Position numbers and translations under genes: made by a program
Notes under the pieces: generated by a model
What the model saw: the letters and a program-made list of their open reading frames with translations, nothing else
Databases searched by the model: none
Told to the model about the DNA's origin: nothing
Shown: positions 39,101 through 54,100 of the stretch, piece after piece
How positions within the stretch are numbered: the stretch's first letter is position 1
Layout: every line of letters begins with the position of its first letter
DNA from: Lepisosteus oculatus
Taxonomy: Eukaryota > Chordata > Actinopteri > Semionotiformes > Lepisosteidae
Direction: 5' to 3'
DNA length: 64,000 nucleotides
Assembly (NCBI RefSeq): GCF_040954835.1
Contig: NC_090709.1
Location: forward strand, 39,366,475 to 39,430,474

Positions 39101-42100
39101 GAGGAGTGTCAATCCTGTTCTCACTGGTACAGACAGACTGCAGGTCAATAATAACTGAACTATCAGGACAGTGATCTACAGCACACTGTATCTACCCCAG
39201 ATCTACACATGGACACACACTGCTACAGGAATAAGATAAGAGTCTGGAAGAGACAGTGAGGGGTGTGAACAGAGAGGAGTGTCGATCCTGTTCTCACTGG
39301 TACAGACAGACTGCAGGTCAATAATAACTGAACTATCAGGACAGTGATCTACAGCACACTGTATCTACCCCAGATCTACACATGGACACACACCGCTACA
39401 GGAATAAGATCAGAGTCTGGAAGAGACAGTGAGGGGTGTGAACAGAGAGGAGTGTCGATCCTGTTCTCACTGGTACAGACAGACTGCAGGTCAATAATAA
39501 CTGAACTATCAGGACAGTGATCTACAGCACACTGTATCTACCCCAGATCTACACATGGACACACACCGCTACAGGAATAAGATCAGAGTCTGGAAGAGAC
39601 AGTGAGGGGTGTGAACAGAGAGGAGTGTCAATCCTGTTCTCACTGGTACAGACAGACTGCAGGTCAATAATAACTGAACTATCAGGACAGTGATGTACAG
39701 CACACTGTATCTACCCCAGATCTACACATGGACACACACCGCTACAGGAATAAGATCAGAGTCTGGAAGAGACAGTGAGGGGTGTGAACAGAGAGGAGTG
39801 TCAATCCTGTTCTCACTGGTACCGTGACAATGCGGTCAGGTGGGCTGTCAGTACCACCAGCCTGTAATCACCAGCCCTCAGCGTCTTCCCAAGGAGCGTA
39901 TTTACTCCCCTCTACCAGCAGGACTGGCTCCTGTCACTTGGAGCCGGAGCCCCTTGATGTCTCCTCCTCCTGGACCGACTCCTTGCTCGTCCCTCAGACC
40001 ACACTTTCGGACCTCCCTGTGCCTGTAATCTCCCTGTCCGGTGTTGGGCCGGATCTCTCTGGAGCGTGGACCTCTCGTGCTGCTCGATCACGCTTCTCGG
40101 TTTCCACTTCGGAGCCTCTGCTGCTGTCACCTCCACGGCGCCCAGCTGCGTCTAGCCTGCCTGCTCCTACTGCCCAGCTGGGCAGCTGCATCTAGCCTGC
40201 CTGCCCCTACTGCCCAGCTGCGCAGCTGTGTCTAGCCTGCCTGCTCCTACTGCCCAGCTGCGCAGCTGTGTCTAGCCTGTCTGCTCCTACTGCCCAGCTG
40301 CATCTAGCCTGCCTGCTCCTACTGCCCAGCTGCGCCTCTCTCCCCCTACATGAAGATCCCTCCTCGAACCCGTACCGCTGACCCCTTCAGGTAAGTTCAG
40401 CTAAGGTTTTAATTGTGGATTGAGACATGAGCACAGTGCAGGTCATGGACGGTTTAACAGAACCGGACCCAGAAACCGGAGCTCAGGCTCTTCAGGAGGA
40501 GCAGCAGGAGAACAGACGGGTTCCAGCTGTGAGGACAGGAGCTCCAGCTGTGTGCAGAGGCACGGTGTGGACTCACCTGCTGCTCTGAGGGAGGAGAGCC
40601 ATGATCCAGAGTCTGGAAGAGACAGTGAGGGGTGTGAACAGAGAGGAGTGTCAATCCTGTTCTCACTGGTACAGACAGACTGCAGGTCAATAATAACTGA
40701 ACTATCAGGACAGTGATCTACAGCACACTGTATCTACCCCAGATCTACACATGGACACACACCGCTACAGGAATAAGATCAGAGTCTGGAAGAGACAGTG
40801 AGGGGTGTGAACAGAGAGGAGAGTCAATCCTGTTCTCACTGGTACAGACAGACTGCAGGTCAATAATAACTGAACTATCAGGACAGTGATCTACAGCACA
40901 CTGTATCTACCCCAGATCTACACATGGACACACACCGCTACAGGAATAAGATCAGAGTCTGGAAGAGACAGTGAGGGGTGTGAACAGAGAGAGTGAAAAC
41001 AGTTAAAAACTTCCTCTGATCTGAACCAACTGGCCAGGATGGTGACTGGAGACACCTGTAGGAGGTGCCGTCTGTCTTTCTCATGAGACACTGAATGAGT
41101 CCTGACTGCTTGCTCAGTAAAGATCTCTGTGATCTGGGTGTTGATCCTGGTGCCCTGGCTGAGGTCAGTCTGTCCTCCCTGAGGTTCCACCTTTAACCCA
41201 TCTGGTGGAGCAGGTCATCCTGTCCACTACCCAGGAAACAAGACCACAGTACTGTCCCTCTGTCTGCTGTTATCACCAGACACAGATACAGCATCAACAC
41301 TGGACTCTCCTGGGACACAGACTGACTTCAGGAATACTCCTCACCTGTACAGACCCTGACTGACACACCACTGCTCTCAACACTGTCTCCCACAGCAGTG
41401 CAGAGTGTGAATGTATATTCTCTTCCTGGACTCAGACCAGTCATGTCTGTAGCTCTTGTGTCCCAGCTGATGGGTTTACTCTGATCTCCTCCAGTATCTC
41501 TGTACTTGATCTTAAACTCCTTGTGTAGATCAGTGATCATGTTGTCAGGCCTGTCCCAGCTGAGAAAGACCCTGCTGGAGGTCACAGAGGTCACCCTGAG
41601 ATTCTCAGGAGGAAGAGGAGCTGAGGAAGAGGAGAGTACAGTGAGATCAGAATGACAGCCCCAGAGATCTCTGACACATCCTGAGACACTGACATTAACA
41701 AACTTAAAGAGATCATAGCATTGATCTTTTATAACAACCTAGCTCTTGTCAGTGATGGTATCTGTTCTATATGAACTATTAGGTCACTCATAAAAACTTC
41801 AATTTGCTCTAAACTATGTCATGAACACAGTGATCTTAGTCACTTCCCTCTCACACCCACAATCCACTTCACTCCCAGACCCCCCTGCTGACCACTGTAC
41901 CAGTACCAGTGACACCATCATCACCAGACACAGATACAGCATCAACACTGGACACTCCTGGGACACAGAGTGACTCCAGGAACACTGCTCACCTGTACAG
42001 ACCCTGACTGACACACCACTGCTCTCAACACTGTCTCCCACAGCAGTGCAGAGTGTGAATGTATATTCTCTTCCTGGACTCAGACCAGTCATGTCTGTAG

Positions 42101-45100
42101 CTCTTGTGTCCCAGCTGATGGGTTTACTGTCATCTCCTCCAGTATCTCTGTACTTGATCTTAAACTCCTTGTGTAGATCAGTGATCATGTTGTCAGGCCT
42201 GTCCCAGCTGAGAGAGACACTGCTGGAGGTCACAGAGGTCACCCTGAGATTCTCAGGAGGAAGAGGAGCTGAGGAAGAGGAAAGTACAGTGAGATCAGAT
42301 TGATAGTCCCAGTGATCTCTGACACGTCTCTACACACTGATATGAACATCCCTGTAGAAATTATTTTATTATTTCATTCAGTTTTTTAAAACTGGTCTTA
42401 TTGAAGAACCTAGTTTTTTTTCAACATTTCAAGTTACTTTATACAATCTGACATTATCACTAACACACTGTTTAAATCATTTAGAGCTTATAGTGAAATG
42501 ACAAATCAATCACACTTCCAGCGGCTCATGTCTTTAACTAATATTGAAGATTTTCAATATTATTGATAATGTAATGATAGTAAATTGTTATCAGCTATTG
42601 ATACAGCATCAACACTGGACTCTCCTGGGACACAGACTGACTCCAGGAATACTCCTCACCTGTCCAGACCCTGACTGACACACCACTGCTCTCAACACTG
42701 TCTCCCACAGCAGTGCAGAGTGTGAATGTATATTCTCTTCCTGGACTCAGATCAGTCATGTCTGTAGCTCTTGTGTCCCAGCTGATGGTTTTACTCTGAT
42801 CTCCTTCAGTATCTCTGTACTTGATCTTAAACTCTTTGTGTAGATCAGTCTCCATGGTGTCAGGCCTGTCCCAGCTGAGAGAGACACTGCTAGAGGTCAC
42901 AGAGATCACCCTGAGATTCTGAGGAGGAAGAGGAGCTGAGGAAGAGAAGGGTACAGTGAGATCAGACTGACAACCCCTGTGATCTCTGACACATACTGAG
43001 ATACTGATTACAAAAAAGAGACATCTGTATATTTATTCATTGTATTAATGTTCTGGCTGTTTTTCAGTTATTTCATCTAGTTAATCAAAGGTAAAATATC
43101 AGTCTTGAACAGTCTGGTGTTCTGTGAAACCTATAATGAACACAATGATGTCAACAACGTCCTCCACAAACCCACAATCCCTTTCACCCCCAGATCCCCC
43201 TACTGACCAATGTACCAGTACCAGTGACACCATCATCACCAGTCACAGATACAGCATCAACACTGGACTCTCCTGGGACACAGACTGACTCCAGGAATAC
43301 TCCTCACCTGTACAGACTCTGACTGACACACCACTGCTCTCAACACTGTCTCCCACAGCAGTGCAGAGTGTGAATGTATATTCTCTTCCTGGACTCAGAC
43401 CAGTCATGTCTGTAGCTCTTGTGTCCCAGCTGATGGTTTTACTCTGATCTCCTCCAGTATCTCTGTACTTGATCTTAAACTCTTTGTGTAGATCAGTGAT
43501 CATGTTGTCAGGCCTGTCCCAGCTGAGAGAGACACTGCTGGAGGTCACAGAGGTCACCCTGAGATTCTGAGGAGGAAGAGGAGCTGAGGAAGAGAAGGGT
43601 ACAGTGAGATCAGACTGACAGTCCCTGCGATCTCTGAGCTAAGGTCTACATACTGATCTTGTACAACCACAACTGCACACAACTGCAGATGTCATTGAGT
43701 ATTTTATTGAATAACAATGTTTTTGAGTGATAAGAGGTGGTTCATCTTTCATATGATTTTAAATTGAAACTGCAATAAAATTATGCAACATTAAAAATGC
43801 ATAATTAATCAATACTACTTTAAATAACCAAATTTCTCCTCACTACTGTCACTTTGAGAAGAACTGAAATCAATGTTCTAGTAAAAATTAAAAGAACTGG
43901 TCTTATTGAAGAACCTAGTTTTTTTTCAACATTTCAAGTTACTTTATACAATCTGACATTATCACTAACACACTGTTTAAATCATTTAGAGCTTATAGTG
44001 AAATGACAAATCAATCACACTTCCAGCGGCTCATGTCTTTAACTAATATTGAAGATTTTCAATATTATTGATAATGTAATGATAGTTAATTGTTATCAGC
44101 TATTGATACAGCATCAACACTGGACTCTCCTGGGACACAGACTGACTCCAGGAATACTCCTCACCTGTCCAGACCCTGACTGACACACCACTGCTCTCAA
44201 CACTGTCTCCCACAGCAGTGCAGAGTGTGAATGTATATTCTCTTCCTGGACTCAGATCAGTCATGTCTGTAGCTCTTGTGTCCCAGCTGATGGTTTTACT
44301 CTGATCTCCTTCAGTATCTCTGTACTTGATCTTAAACGCCTTTTGTAGATCAGTCTCCATGGTGTCAGGCCTGTCCCAGCTGAGAGAGACACTGCTAGAG
44401 GTCACAGAGATCACCCTGAGATTCTGAGGAGGAAGAGGAGCTGAGGAAGAGAAGGGTACAGTGAGATCAGACTGACAACCCCTGTGATCTCTGACACATA
44501 CTGAGATACTGATTACAAAAAAGAGACATCTGTATATTTATTCATTGTATTAATGTTCTGGCTGTTTTTCAGTTATTTCATCTAGTTAATCAAAGGTAAA
44601 ATATCAGTCTTGAACAGTCTGGTGTTCTGTGAAACCTATAATGAACACAATGATGTCAACAACGTCCTCCACAAACCCACAATCCCTTTCACCCCCAGAT
44701 CCCCCTACTGACCAATGTACCAGTACCAGTGACACCATCATCACCAGTCACAGATACAGCATCAACACTGGACTCTCCTGGGACACAGACTGACTCCAGG
44801 AATACTCCTCACCTGTACAGACCCTGACTGACACACCACTGCTCTCAACACTGTCTCCCACAGCAGTGCAGAGTGTGAATGTATATTCTCTTCCTGGACT
44901 CAGACCAGTCATGTCTGGAGCTCTTGTGTCCCAGCTGATGGTTTTACTCTGATCTCCTCCAGTATCTCTGTACTTGATCTTAAACTCTTTGTGTAGATCA
45001 GTGATCATGTTGTCAGGCCTGTCCCAGCTGAGAGAGACACTGCTGGAGGTCACAGAGGTCACCCTGAGATTCTGAGGAGGAAGAGGAGCTGAGGAAGAGA

Positions 45101-48100
45101 AGGGTACAGTGAGATCAGACTGACAGTCCCTGCGATCTCTGAGCTAAGGTCTACATACTGATCTTGTACAACCACAACTGCACACAACTGCAGATGTCAT
45201 TGAGTATTTTATTGAATAACAATGTTTTTGAGTGATAAGAGGTGGTTCATCTTTCATATGATTTTAAATTGAAACTGCAATAAAATTATGCAACATTAAA
45301 AATGCATAATTAATCAATACTACTTTAAATAACCAAATTTCTCCTCACTACTGTCACTTTGAGAAGAACTGAAATCAATGTTCTAGTAAAAATTAAAAGA
45401 ACTGGTCTTATTGAAGAACCTAGTTTTTTTTCAACATTTCAAGTTACTTTATACAATCTGACATTATCACTAACACACTGTTTAAATCATTTAGAGCTTA
45501 TAGTGAAATGACAAATCAATCACACTTCCAGCGGCTCATGTCTTTAACTAATATTGAAGATTTTCAATATTATTGATAATGTAATGATAGTTAATTGTTA
45601 TCAGCTATTGATACAGCATCAACACTGGACTCTCCTGGGACACAGACTGACTCCAGGAATACTCCTCACCTGTCCAGACCCTGACTGACACACCACTGCT
45701 CTCAACACTGTCTCCCACAGCAGTGCAGAGTGTGAATGTATATTCTCTTCCTGGACTCAGACCAGTCATGTCTGTAGCTCTTGTGTCCCAGCTGATGGTT
45801 TTACTCTGATCTCCTCCAGTATCTCTGTACTTGATCTTAAACTCTTTGTGTAGATCAGTGATCATGTTGTCAGGCCTGTCCCAGCTGAGAGAGACACTGC
45901 TGGAGGTCACAGAGGTCACCCTGAGATTCTGAGGAGGAAGAGGAGCTGAGGAAGAGAAGGGTACAGTGAGATCAGACTGACAGTCCCTGCGATCTCTGAG
46001 CTAAGGTCTACATACTGATCTTGTACAACCACAACTGCACACAACTGCAGATGTCATTGAGTGTTTTATCGAATAACAATGTTTTTGAGTGATAAGAGGT
46101 GGTTCATCTTTCATATGATTTTAAATTGAAACTGCAATAAAATTATGCAACATTACAAATGCATAATTAATCAATACTACTTTAAATAACTATATTTCTC
46201 CTCACTACTGTCACTTTGAGAAGAATTGAAATCAATGTTCTAGTAAAAATTAAAAGAACTAACAACTGATAATAACTACTATTATAATTAATGGTCAGAG
46301 ATGTGGTATTAACACTGGACACAACAGCGATTTGTCTCTGATTAACAGTCATTAGGATGTAACTCAATCCTAGCAATCAGTCCAATGGTTTAGAATATTC
46401 AGACATATTTATAACATATTTAATGTGACAGGTCACAGATACAGCATCAACACTGGACACTCCTGGGACACAGACTGACTCCAGGAACACTCCTCACCTG
46501 TACAGACCCTGACTGACACACCACTGCTCTCAACACTGTCTCCCACAGCAGTGCAGAGTGTGAATGTATATTCTCTTCCTGGACTCAGATCAGTCATGTC
46601 TGTAGCTCTTGTGTCCCAGCTGATGATTTTACTCTGATCTCGCCCAGTATCTCTGTACTTGATCTTAAACTCCTTGTGTAGATCAGTGATCATGTTGTCA
46701 GGCCTGTCCCAGCTGAGAGAGACACTGCTGGAGGTCACAGAGGTCACCCTGAGATTCTCAGGAGGAAGAGGAACTGAGGAAGAGGAGAGTAGAGTGAGAT
46801 CAGACTGACAGTCCCTGTGATCTCTGAGCTAAGGTCTACACACTGATCTTGTACAACCACAACTGCACACAACTGCAGATGTCATTGAGTATTTTATTGA
46901 ATAACAATGTTTTTGAGTGATAAGAGGTGGTTCATCTTTCATATGATTTCAAATTGAAACTGCAATAAAATTATGCAACATTAAAAATGCATAATTAATC
47001 AATACCATTTTAAATAACCATATTTCTCCTCACTACTGTCACTTTGAGAAGAATTGAAATCAATATTCTAGAAAAAATGAAAAGAACTAACAACTGATAA
47101 TAACTACTATTATAATTATTGGTCAGAGATGTGGTATTAACACTGGACACAACAGCAATTGTCTCTGATTAACAGTCATTAGGATGTAACTCAATCCTAG
47201 CAATCAGTCCAATGGTTTAGAATATTCAGACATATTTATAATATCTTTAATGTAAAAGGTCACAGATACAGCATCAACACTGGACACTGCTGGGACACAG
47301 ACTGACTCCAGGAATACTCCTCACCTGTACAGACACTGACTGACACACCACTGCTCTCAACACTGTCTCCCACAGCAGTGCAGAGTGTGAATGTATATTC
47401 TCTTCCTGGACTCAGACCAGTCATGTCTGTAGCTCTTGTGTCCCAGCTGATGGGTTTACTCTGATCTCCAGTATCTCTGTACTTGATCTTAAACTCTTTG
47501 TGTAGATCAGTGATAATGATGTCAGGCCTGTCCCAGTTGAGAGAGACACTGCTGGAGGTCACAGAGGTCGCCCTGAAATTCTGAGGAGGAAGAGGAACTG
47601 AGGAAGAGAAAGGTAGTGAGATCAGACAGACAGTCCCAGTGATCTCGGAGCTCATCTCTACACACAGCTGTTAAAAAAAACAGAGAAGTCAGTTTGTCTT
47701 ATTGAACAGCAAATTTGATCAGTCCCTTCATCAATGTTATTTTTATCAGCAAATTATTTATCAAAATCAGTGAAGAACACAATAAAATACCAAATCAGTT
47801 CTGAATTAAACTGCCACATATATTATCACCAGCTTTCAATATGTTTAGAAAAACAGGAACATTAATTCACAGATACAGCATCAACACTGGACACTCCTGG
47901 GTCACAGACTGACTCCAGGAACACTGCTCACCTGTACAGACCCTGACTGACACACCACTGCTCTCAACACTGTCTCCCACAGCAGTGCAGAGTGTGAATG
48001 TATATTCTCTTCCTGGACTCAGACCAGTCATGTCTGTAGCTCTTGTGTCCCAGCTGATGGGTTTACTCTGATCTCCTCCAGTATCTCTGTACTTGATCTT

Positions 48101-51100
48101 AAACTCCTTGTGTAGATCAGTGATCATGTTGTCAGGCCTGTCCCAGCTGAGAGAGACACTGCTGGAGGTCACAGAGGTCACCCTGAAATTCTGAGGAAGA
48201 GGATCTGAGGAAGAGAAGGGTACAGTGAGATCAGACTGATAGTCTCAGTGATCTCTGACACATCACTAGATAGTGATGACAAAAAACAGATATCAAGGTA
48301 TTAATGGTATTTAATAGCTTGGTTATTTTCAACTGTTTGATATAGCTAATCCAAGGTAAATATCAGTCTGTTGTTCTGTGAAACCTGTAATGAAAACAGT
48401 GATGTCAACACCTTCCTCCATATACCCACAATCCACTTCACCCCCAGACCCCCCTACTGACCACTGTACCAGTACCAGTAACACCATCATCACCAGTCAC
48501 AGATACAGCATCAACACTGGACTCTCCTGGGACACAGACTGACTCCAGGAATACTCCTCACCTGTACAGACCCTGACTGACACACCACTGCTCTCAACAC
48601 TGTCTCCCACAGCAGTGCAGAGTGTGAATGTATATTCTCTTCCTGGACTCAGATCAGTCATGTCTGTAGCTCTTGTGTCCCAGCTGATGGTTTTACTCTG
48701 ATCTCCTCCAGTATCTCTGTACTTGATCTTAAATATCTTCTGTTCCTCAGCCTCCATGTTGTCAGGCCTGTCATGTCCTGAGAGCAGTGTACTTTACTCA
48801 GGAGCTGTGTGGAGTAATCTGGGTGGAGTGTGAGAGTAACTGCAGTGTGCTTTACTCAGGAGCTGTGTGTAGTAATCTGGGTGGAGTGTGAGAGTAACTG
48901 TGGTGTGCTTTACTCAGGAGCTGTGTGTAGTAATCTGGGTGGAGTGAGAGAGTAACTGCAGTGTGCTTTACTCAGGAGCTGTGTGTAGTAATCTGGGTGG
49001 AATGTGATAACTACCAGGAAACACACCTGTTGAACAGATTTACTACAGGAATACTCCTCACCTGTACAGACAAGGATTGAAACACTTCTCCCCTCGACAT
49101 TATCTCTCACAACGGCGCAGAGTGTGAAGTTATATTCAGTTTTAGGGCTGAGGCTCTTGATTGTTACTTCAGTCGATGCCCAGTTGATAATGTGAGAATT
49201 GAATTTTTCACCACTTGTGTACTTGATCTTAAATTTCTTCTGTGTCTCAGTCTCCATGTTGACAGGCCTGTCCCAGCTGAGAGAGACAGTGCTGGAGGTC
49301 ACAGAGGTCATCTTCACGTTTTCAGGAGGTGACAGACCTAGAGCAGAGCAAGTTCAGAGGAATTAGACTGGTTGTCATTAATCCCTGAGCCCAGAGCTGG
49401 ACACTGGATTTCTCAGAACTGCAGACATCTCCCAATATCAGTGATCTCTTGCAGAAACTTTGTCCTTGTTAATTCCAATACTGTGATCGTGTGCAGTGTG
49501 AACACAGTCACTCCACACAGAGTCTCTGCAGAGGGGTAGTTGAGTTTGTGTCAATCAGCTGTGCTGAATACAGACTGCTGAAGGCAAGATGTCTACTTCT
49601 GACACATTTATCTGTAGGAGAGATTCATCTACAGCGAGCAGATTCCACATTCATTACGATATCATCAGCAATACACACTGGACACTCCTGGCACACAGAC
49701 TGACTCCAGGAACACTCCTCACCTGTACAGACCCTGACTGACACACCACTGCTCTCAACACTGTCTCCCACAGCAGTGCAGAGTGTGAATGTATATTCTC
49801 TTCCTGGACTCAGACCAGTCATGTCTGTAGCTCTTGTGTCCCAGTTGAGTTTCTGTGTTTGTATTAATTCAGCATTTTTGTAAGTTATTTTAAACTCCTT
49901 CTGTGTCTCAGCCTCCATGTTGTCAGGCCTGTCCCAGCTGAGAGAGACACTGCTGGAGCTCACAGAGGTCACCCTCAGGGTTTTAGGAGGAAAGGGACCT
50001 GGAACAGAGAGAGGTCAGTTGGATCACACCAACGGTCTCATTCATCCCTGAACTCAAGAGCTGCACATTTCTGTGAACACTCCTGTGGACACCATCTTGA
50101 ACCATCTAAGCAGCAATCTGGATTTCAGTCATGATGTGATGAACTTGAAACAGGTTCTGGTGACTGACTGTATATCTAGTCCTTAGCACCTAGGATAATA
50201 ACTCTAAGGTTCACAGCTGGAGAGTACAAAGGGATTTCACTTTTTAAACCTTGCCCTTCTGGGATTTTAAAAAAATCATAGAGTGAGATTTCCTTAATCT
50301 CTTTCTGTTTCTTCATCAGGAATTAGACAGCACAATCAAGCTGTATTGCACTCTCATGACAGATTAAGAATTGTGCTCAATCACAGGTTGCACAGAAATA
50401 CAAAGTATTTAAAAAATAAAAATACTAACTTTTAACATAAATTTTAAAACTCCAATGTTCTTATAATAAAAGCTTACACTTATATAGCGCTTTTCAGGAC
50501 TCTCCCCTCAGAGCTCTGTACAGTAATGGGGATCCCCTCCTCCACCCCCACCAGTGTGTACCCCACCTGCATGAGGCTCCAGTCCTCTCACACACAGCAG
50601 CTCTCAGGGGGAGGAGAGCAGAGGGATGAGGCCAGTTCAGAGAGGGGGGTTATTAGGAGGCCATGATAGGTAAAGACCAGGGGCCTATTTGACCAGGACA
50701 CTGGGGTAACACCCCTACTCTTCTCGAGAGACACCCCGGGATTGTTAAAGACCACAGAGAGTCAGGACCTCAGTTTTACGTCTCATCCGAAGGACGGCGC
50801 CTGTTTACAGTCCAGTGTCCCCCGTCACTATACTGGGGCATCAGGACCCACACGGACCGCAGGGTGAGAGCGCCCCCTGCTGGCCCCACTCACACCTCCT
50901 CCAGCAGCAGCCTCAGCTCTCCTCCCAGGAGTCTCCCCTCCAGGTACTGGCCAGGCTCCCCCTGCTGGGCTCCAGTGGGCTTTGAGCTGGGTGAGAGCGC
51001 CCCCTGCTGGCCCCACTAACAGCTCTCCCAGGAGTCTCCCCTCCAGGTACTGGCCAGGCTCCCCCTGCTGGGCTACAGTGGGGCTGGGAGCTGGGTGAGA

Positions 51101-54100
51101 GCGCCCCCTGCTGGCCCCACTCACACCTCCTCCAGCAGCAGCCTCAGCTCTCCTCCCAGGAGTCTCCCCTCCAGGTACTGGCCAGGCTCCCCCTGCTGGG
51201 CTACAGTGGGGCTGTGAGCTGGGTGAGAGCGCCCCCTGCTGGCCCCACTCACACCTCCTCCAGCAGCAGCCTCAGCTCTCCTCCCAGGAGTCTCCCCTCC
51301 AGGTACTGGCCAGGCTCACGCCTGCTGAGCTCAGTGGGGCTCCCAGCAGGGAGCTGCAGGGGGTAATGACTGCTGGTAATATAACCGTCTTTATGCTCTT
51401 CAGTGTGAAGTCCAGAGAAATCGCGCTTCAATCAAACTTTAAGGCAAACACAACTGAGATAAGAGGTGTAACACAGTTCTCAAGAATAAAGCGCTTGTCA
51501 GATTAAAGAGAGTGATCACAGCACAGACTCCTGAAGTGAGAGAGAGTGATCGTAGCCCAGACTCCTGAAGTGAGAGAAAGGTGCCCAGAGGAGTCAGAAC
51601 TGTTGGTCTCACCTGTGCAGCAACCTACCCAGCGGTATCAGCAGACCAGAAACACAATATTCCTGTAACTGACAGCCTGACATTATGACAGAGCTTTTTG
51701 TCATAAACACATACAGCATCAACACTGGACAGTCCTGGGACACAGACTGACTCCAGGAACACTCCTCACCTGTACAGACCCTGACTGACACACCACTGCT
51801 CTCAACACTGTCTCCCACAGCAGTGCAGAGTGTGAATGTATATTCTCTTCCTGGACTCAGACCAGTCATGTCTGTAGCTCTTGTGTCCCAGCTGATGGGT
51901 TTACTCTGATCTCCTCCAGTATCTCTGTACTTGATCTTAAACTCTTTGTGTAGATCAGTGATCATGTTGTCAGGCCTGTCCCAGCTGAGAAAGACCCTGC
52001 TGGAGGTCACAGAGGTCACCCTGAGATTCTGAGGAGGAAAAGGAGCTGAGGAAGAGGAGAGTACAGTGAGATCAGACTGACAGCCCAGAGATCTCTGAGC
52101 TGTTGACATTGTTGGAGTTCTAATCCTATTCATGTTCCTGAGAAGGATCTTTTTAATCATTTAATTAATCTATCATATATTATGTATCATGTGACTCATT
52201 AACAGTATATTATTTTTCCAAGTTATAGAGATCACAATGAAGGTAATTAAATTTGGCTGCATATGCAGAGCACATTTTATCCCATAAATCATCACATACA
52301 ACAGGGGGCCCGTCTTCATCCCCCACTGAAGTTCAGCCTCAGCTGGGAGACACCTGTCTCCCTAATACCCACAATCCACTTCACCCCCAGACCCTCCTAC
52401 TGACCACTGTACCAGTACCAGTGACACCATCATCACCAGTCACAGATACAGCATCAACACTGGACACTCCTGGGACACAGACTGACTCCAGGAATACTCC
52501 TCACCTGTACAGACCCTGACTGACACACCACTGCTCTCAACACTGTCTCCCACAGCAGTGCAGAGTGTGAATGTATATTCTCTTCCTGGACTCAGACCAG
52601 TCATGTCTGTAGCTCTTGTGTCCCAGCTGATGGGTTTACTCTGATCTCCTCCAGTATCTCTGTACTTGATCTTAAACTCCTTGTGTAGATCAGTGATCAT
52701 GTTGTCAGGCCTGTCCCAGCTGAGAGAGACACTGCTGGAGGTCACAGAGGTCGCCCTGAGACTCTGAGGAGGAAGAGGACCTGAGGAAGAGGAGAGTACA
52801 GTGAGATCAGACTGACAGCCCAGAGATCTCTGACACATCCTGAGATACTCATTAAAGAAAAGAGACATACTGTATATTTATTCACTGCATTTAACATTGT
52901 GGCTGTAATTCAGTTATTTCATCTAGTTAATCCAAGGTAAAATATCAGTCTTGAACAGTCTGGTGTTCTGTGAAACCTGTAATGAACACAGTGATGTCAA
53001 CAACTTCCTCCACATACCCACAATCCCTTTCACCCCCAGATCCCCCTACTGACCACTGTACCAGTACCAGTGACACCATCATCACCAGTCACAGATACAG
53101 CATCAACACTGGACACTCCTGGGACACAGACTGACTCCAGGAATACTCCTCACCTGTACAGACCCTGACTGACACACCACTGCTCTCAACACTGTCTCCC
53201 ACAGCAGTGCAGAGTGTGAATGTATATTCTCTTCCTGGACTCAGACCAGTCATGTCTGTAGCTCTTGTGTCCCAGCTGAGTTTCTGTGTTACCAATAATT
53301 CAGCACTTTTGGAACTTATTTTAAACTCCTTGTGTAGATCAGTGATCATGTTGTCAGGCCTGTCCCAGCTGAGAGAGACACTGCTGGAGGTCACAGAGGT
53401 CACCCTGAGATTCTCAGGAGGAAGAGGAGCTGAGGAAGAGGAGAGTACAGTGAGATCAGACTGACAGTCCAGGTGATCTTTGAGCTCATCTCTACACAAC
53501 ATATTAAATCAACAGCAGAAATCAGTTTAACTGAACAGCAAACTGATTGTCACTGATATGAGGTTTTCCACCAATGCTATTGTTATCTGCAAATCAGTCC
53601 CTCAAATCTGCTAAGACCTGTCATGCCCAGCCCTGCTGCTCTGCTAGCGTTGCCATGGCAGCTGGCCTCTGCTCCGCCCTCCTGTCGCTCAGCGCCGGTT
53701 GTCATGGATACAGACTCGACTGGAGACCTGGGTCACCTGGAGGTAGTTGACTACAGTACCTCACCCGCCTCAGGTGGCTCAGAGCAGTTCAAGGGCAGCT
53801 CTGACTCCACTCTGCGCTCTGCTATTGAGCTGAGCCCCTGAGTCCCTCCAGCTTGTTTTCTCTGAGTCTCTAGTTCTCTTTTCTCCTGTGCTTAGTCGGG
53901 TTCCTCACTACTGCTCTGTGAAGCCCTTCGGCCTCTGAGTCACTGGAGTGCAGCGCCAGGCTGTCTGTGTGCAGCGCTGCTCTGCTCTCCTGTCAGCATG
54001 CTCCAGGAATAATCCTTACCTGTACAGTTTCCCCTTTCTCTAGCGAGTGGTCAAGTTTACTAGTCCCACCAAACAGTTGGATTATTACAAGAACACGGTC

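Noticed and set aside
41345-53429. FN3 exons as part of an extracellular receptor or matrix protein
   Set aside because: The best start exon (MAT) gives no signal peptide and no membrane segment is visible, so cytosolic is favoured; an unseen upstream exon could change this.
41345-53429. Assignment to the SNTX/verrucotoxin-like or fish NLR families, which also use FN3
   Set aside because: No MACPF-like, thioredoxin-like, NACHT, B30.2 or other diagnostic domain is present in the window; the FN3 alone is not enough.
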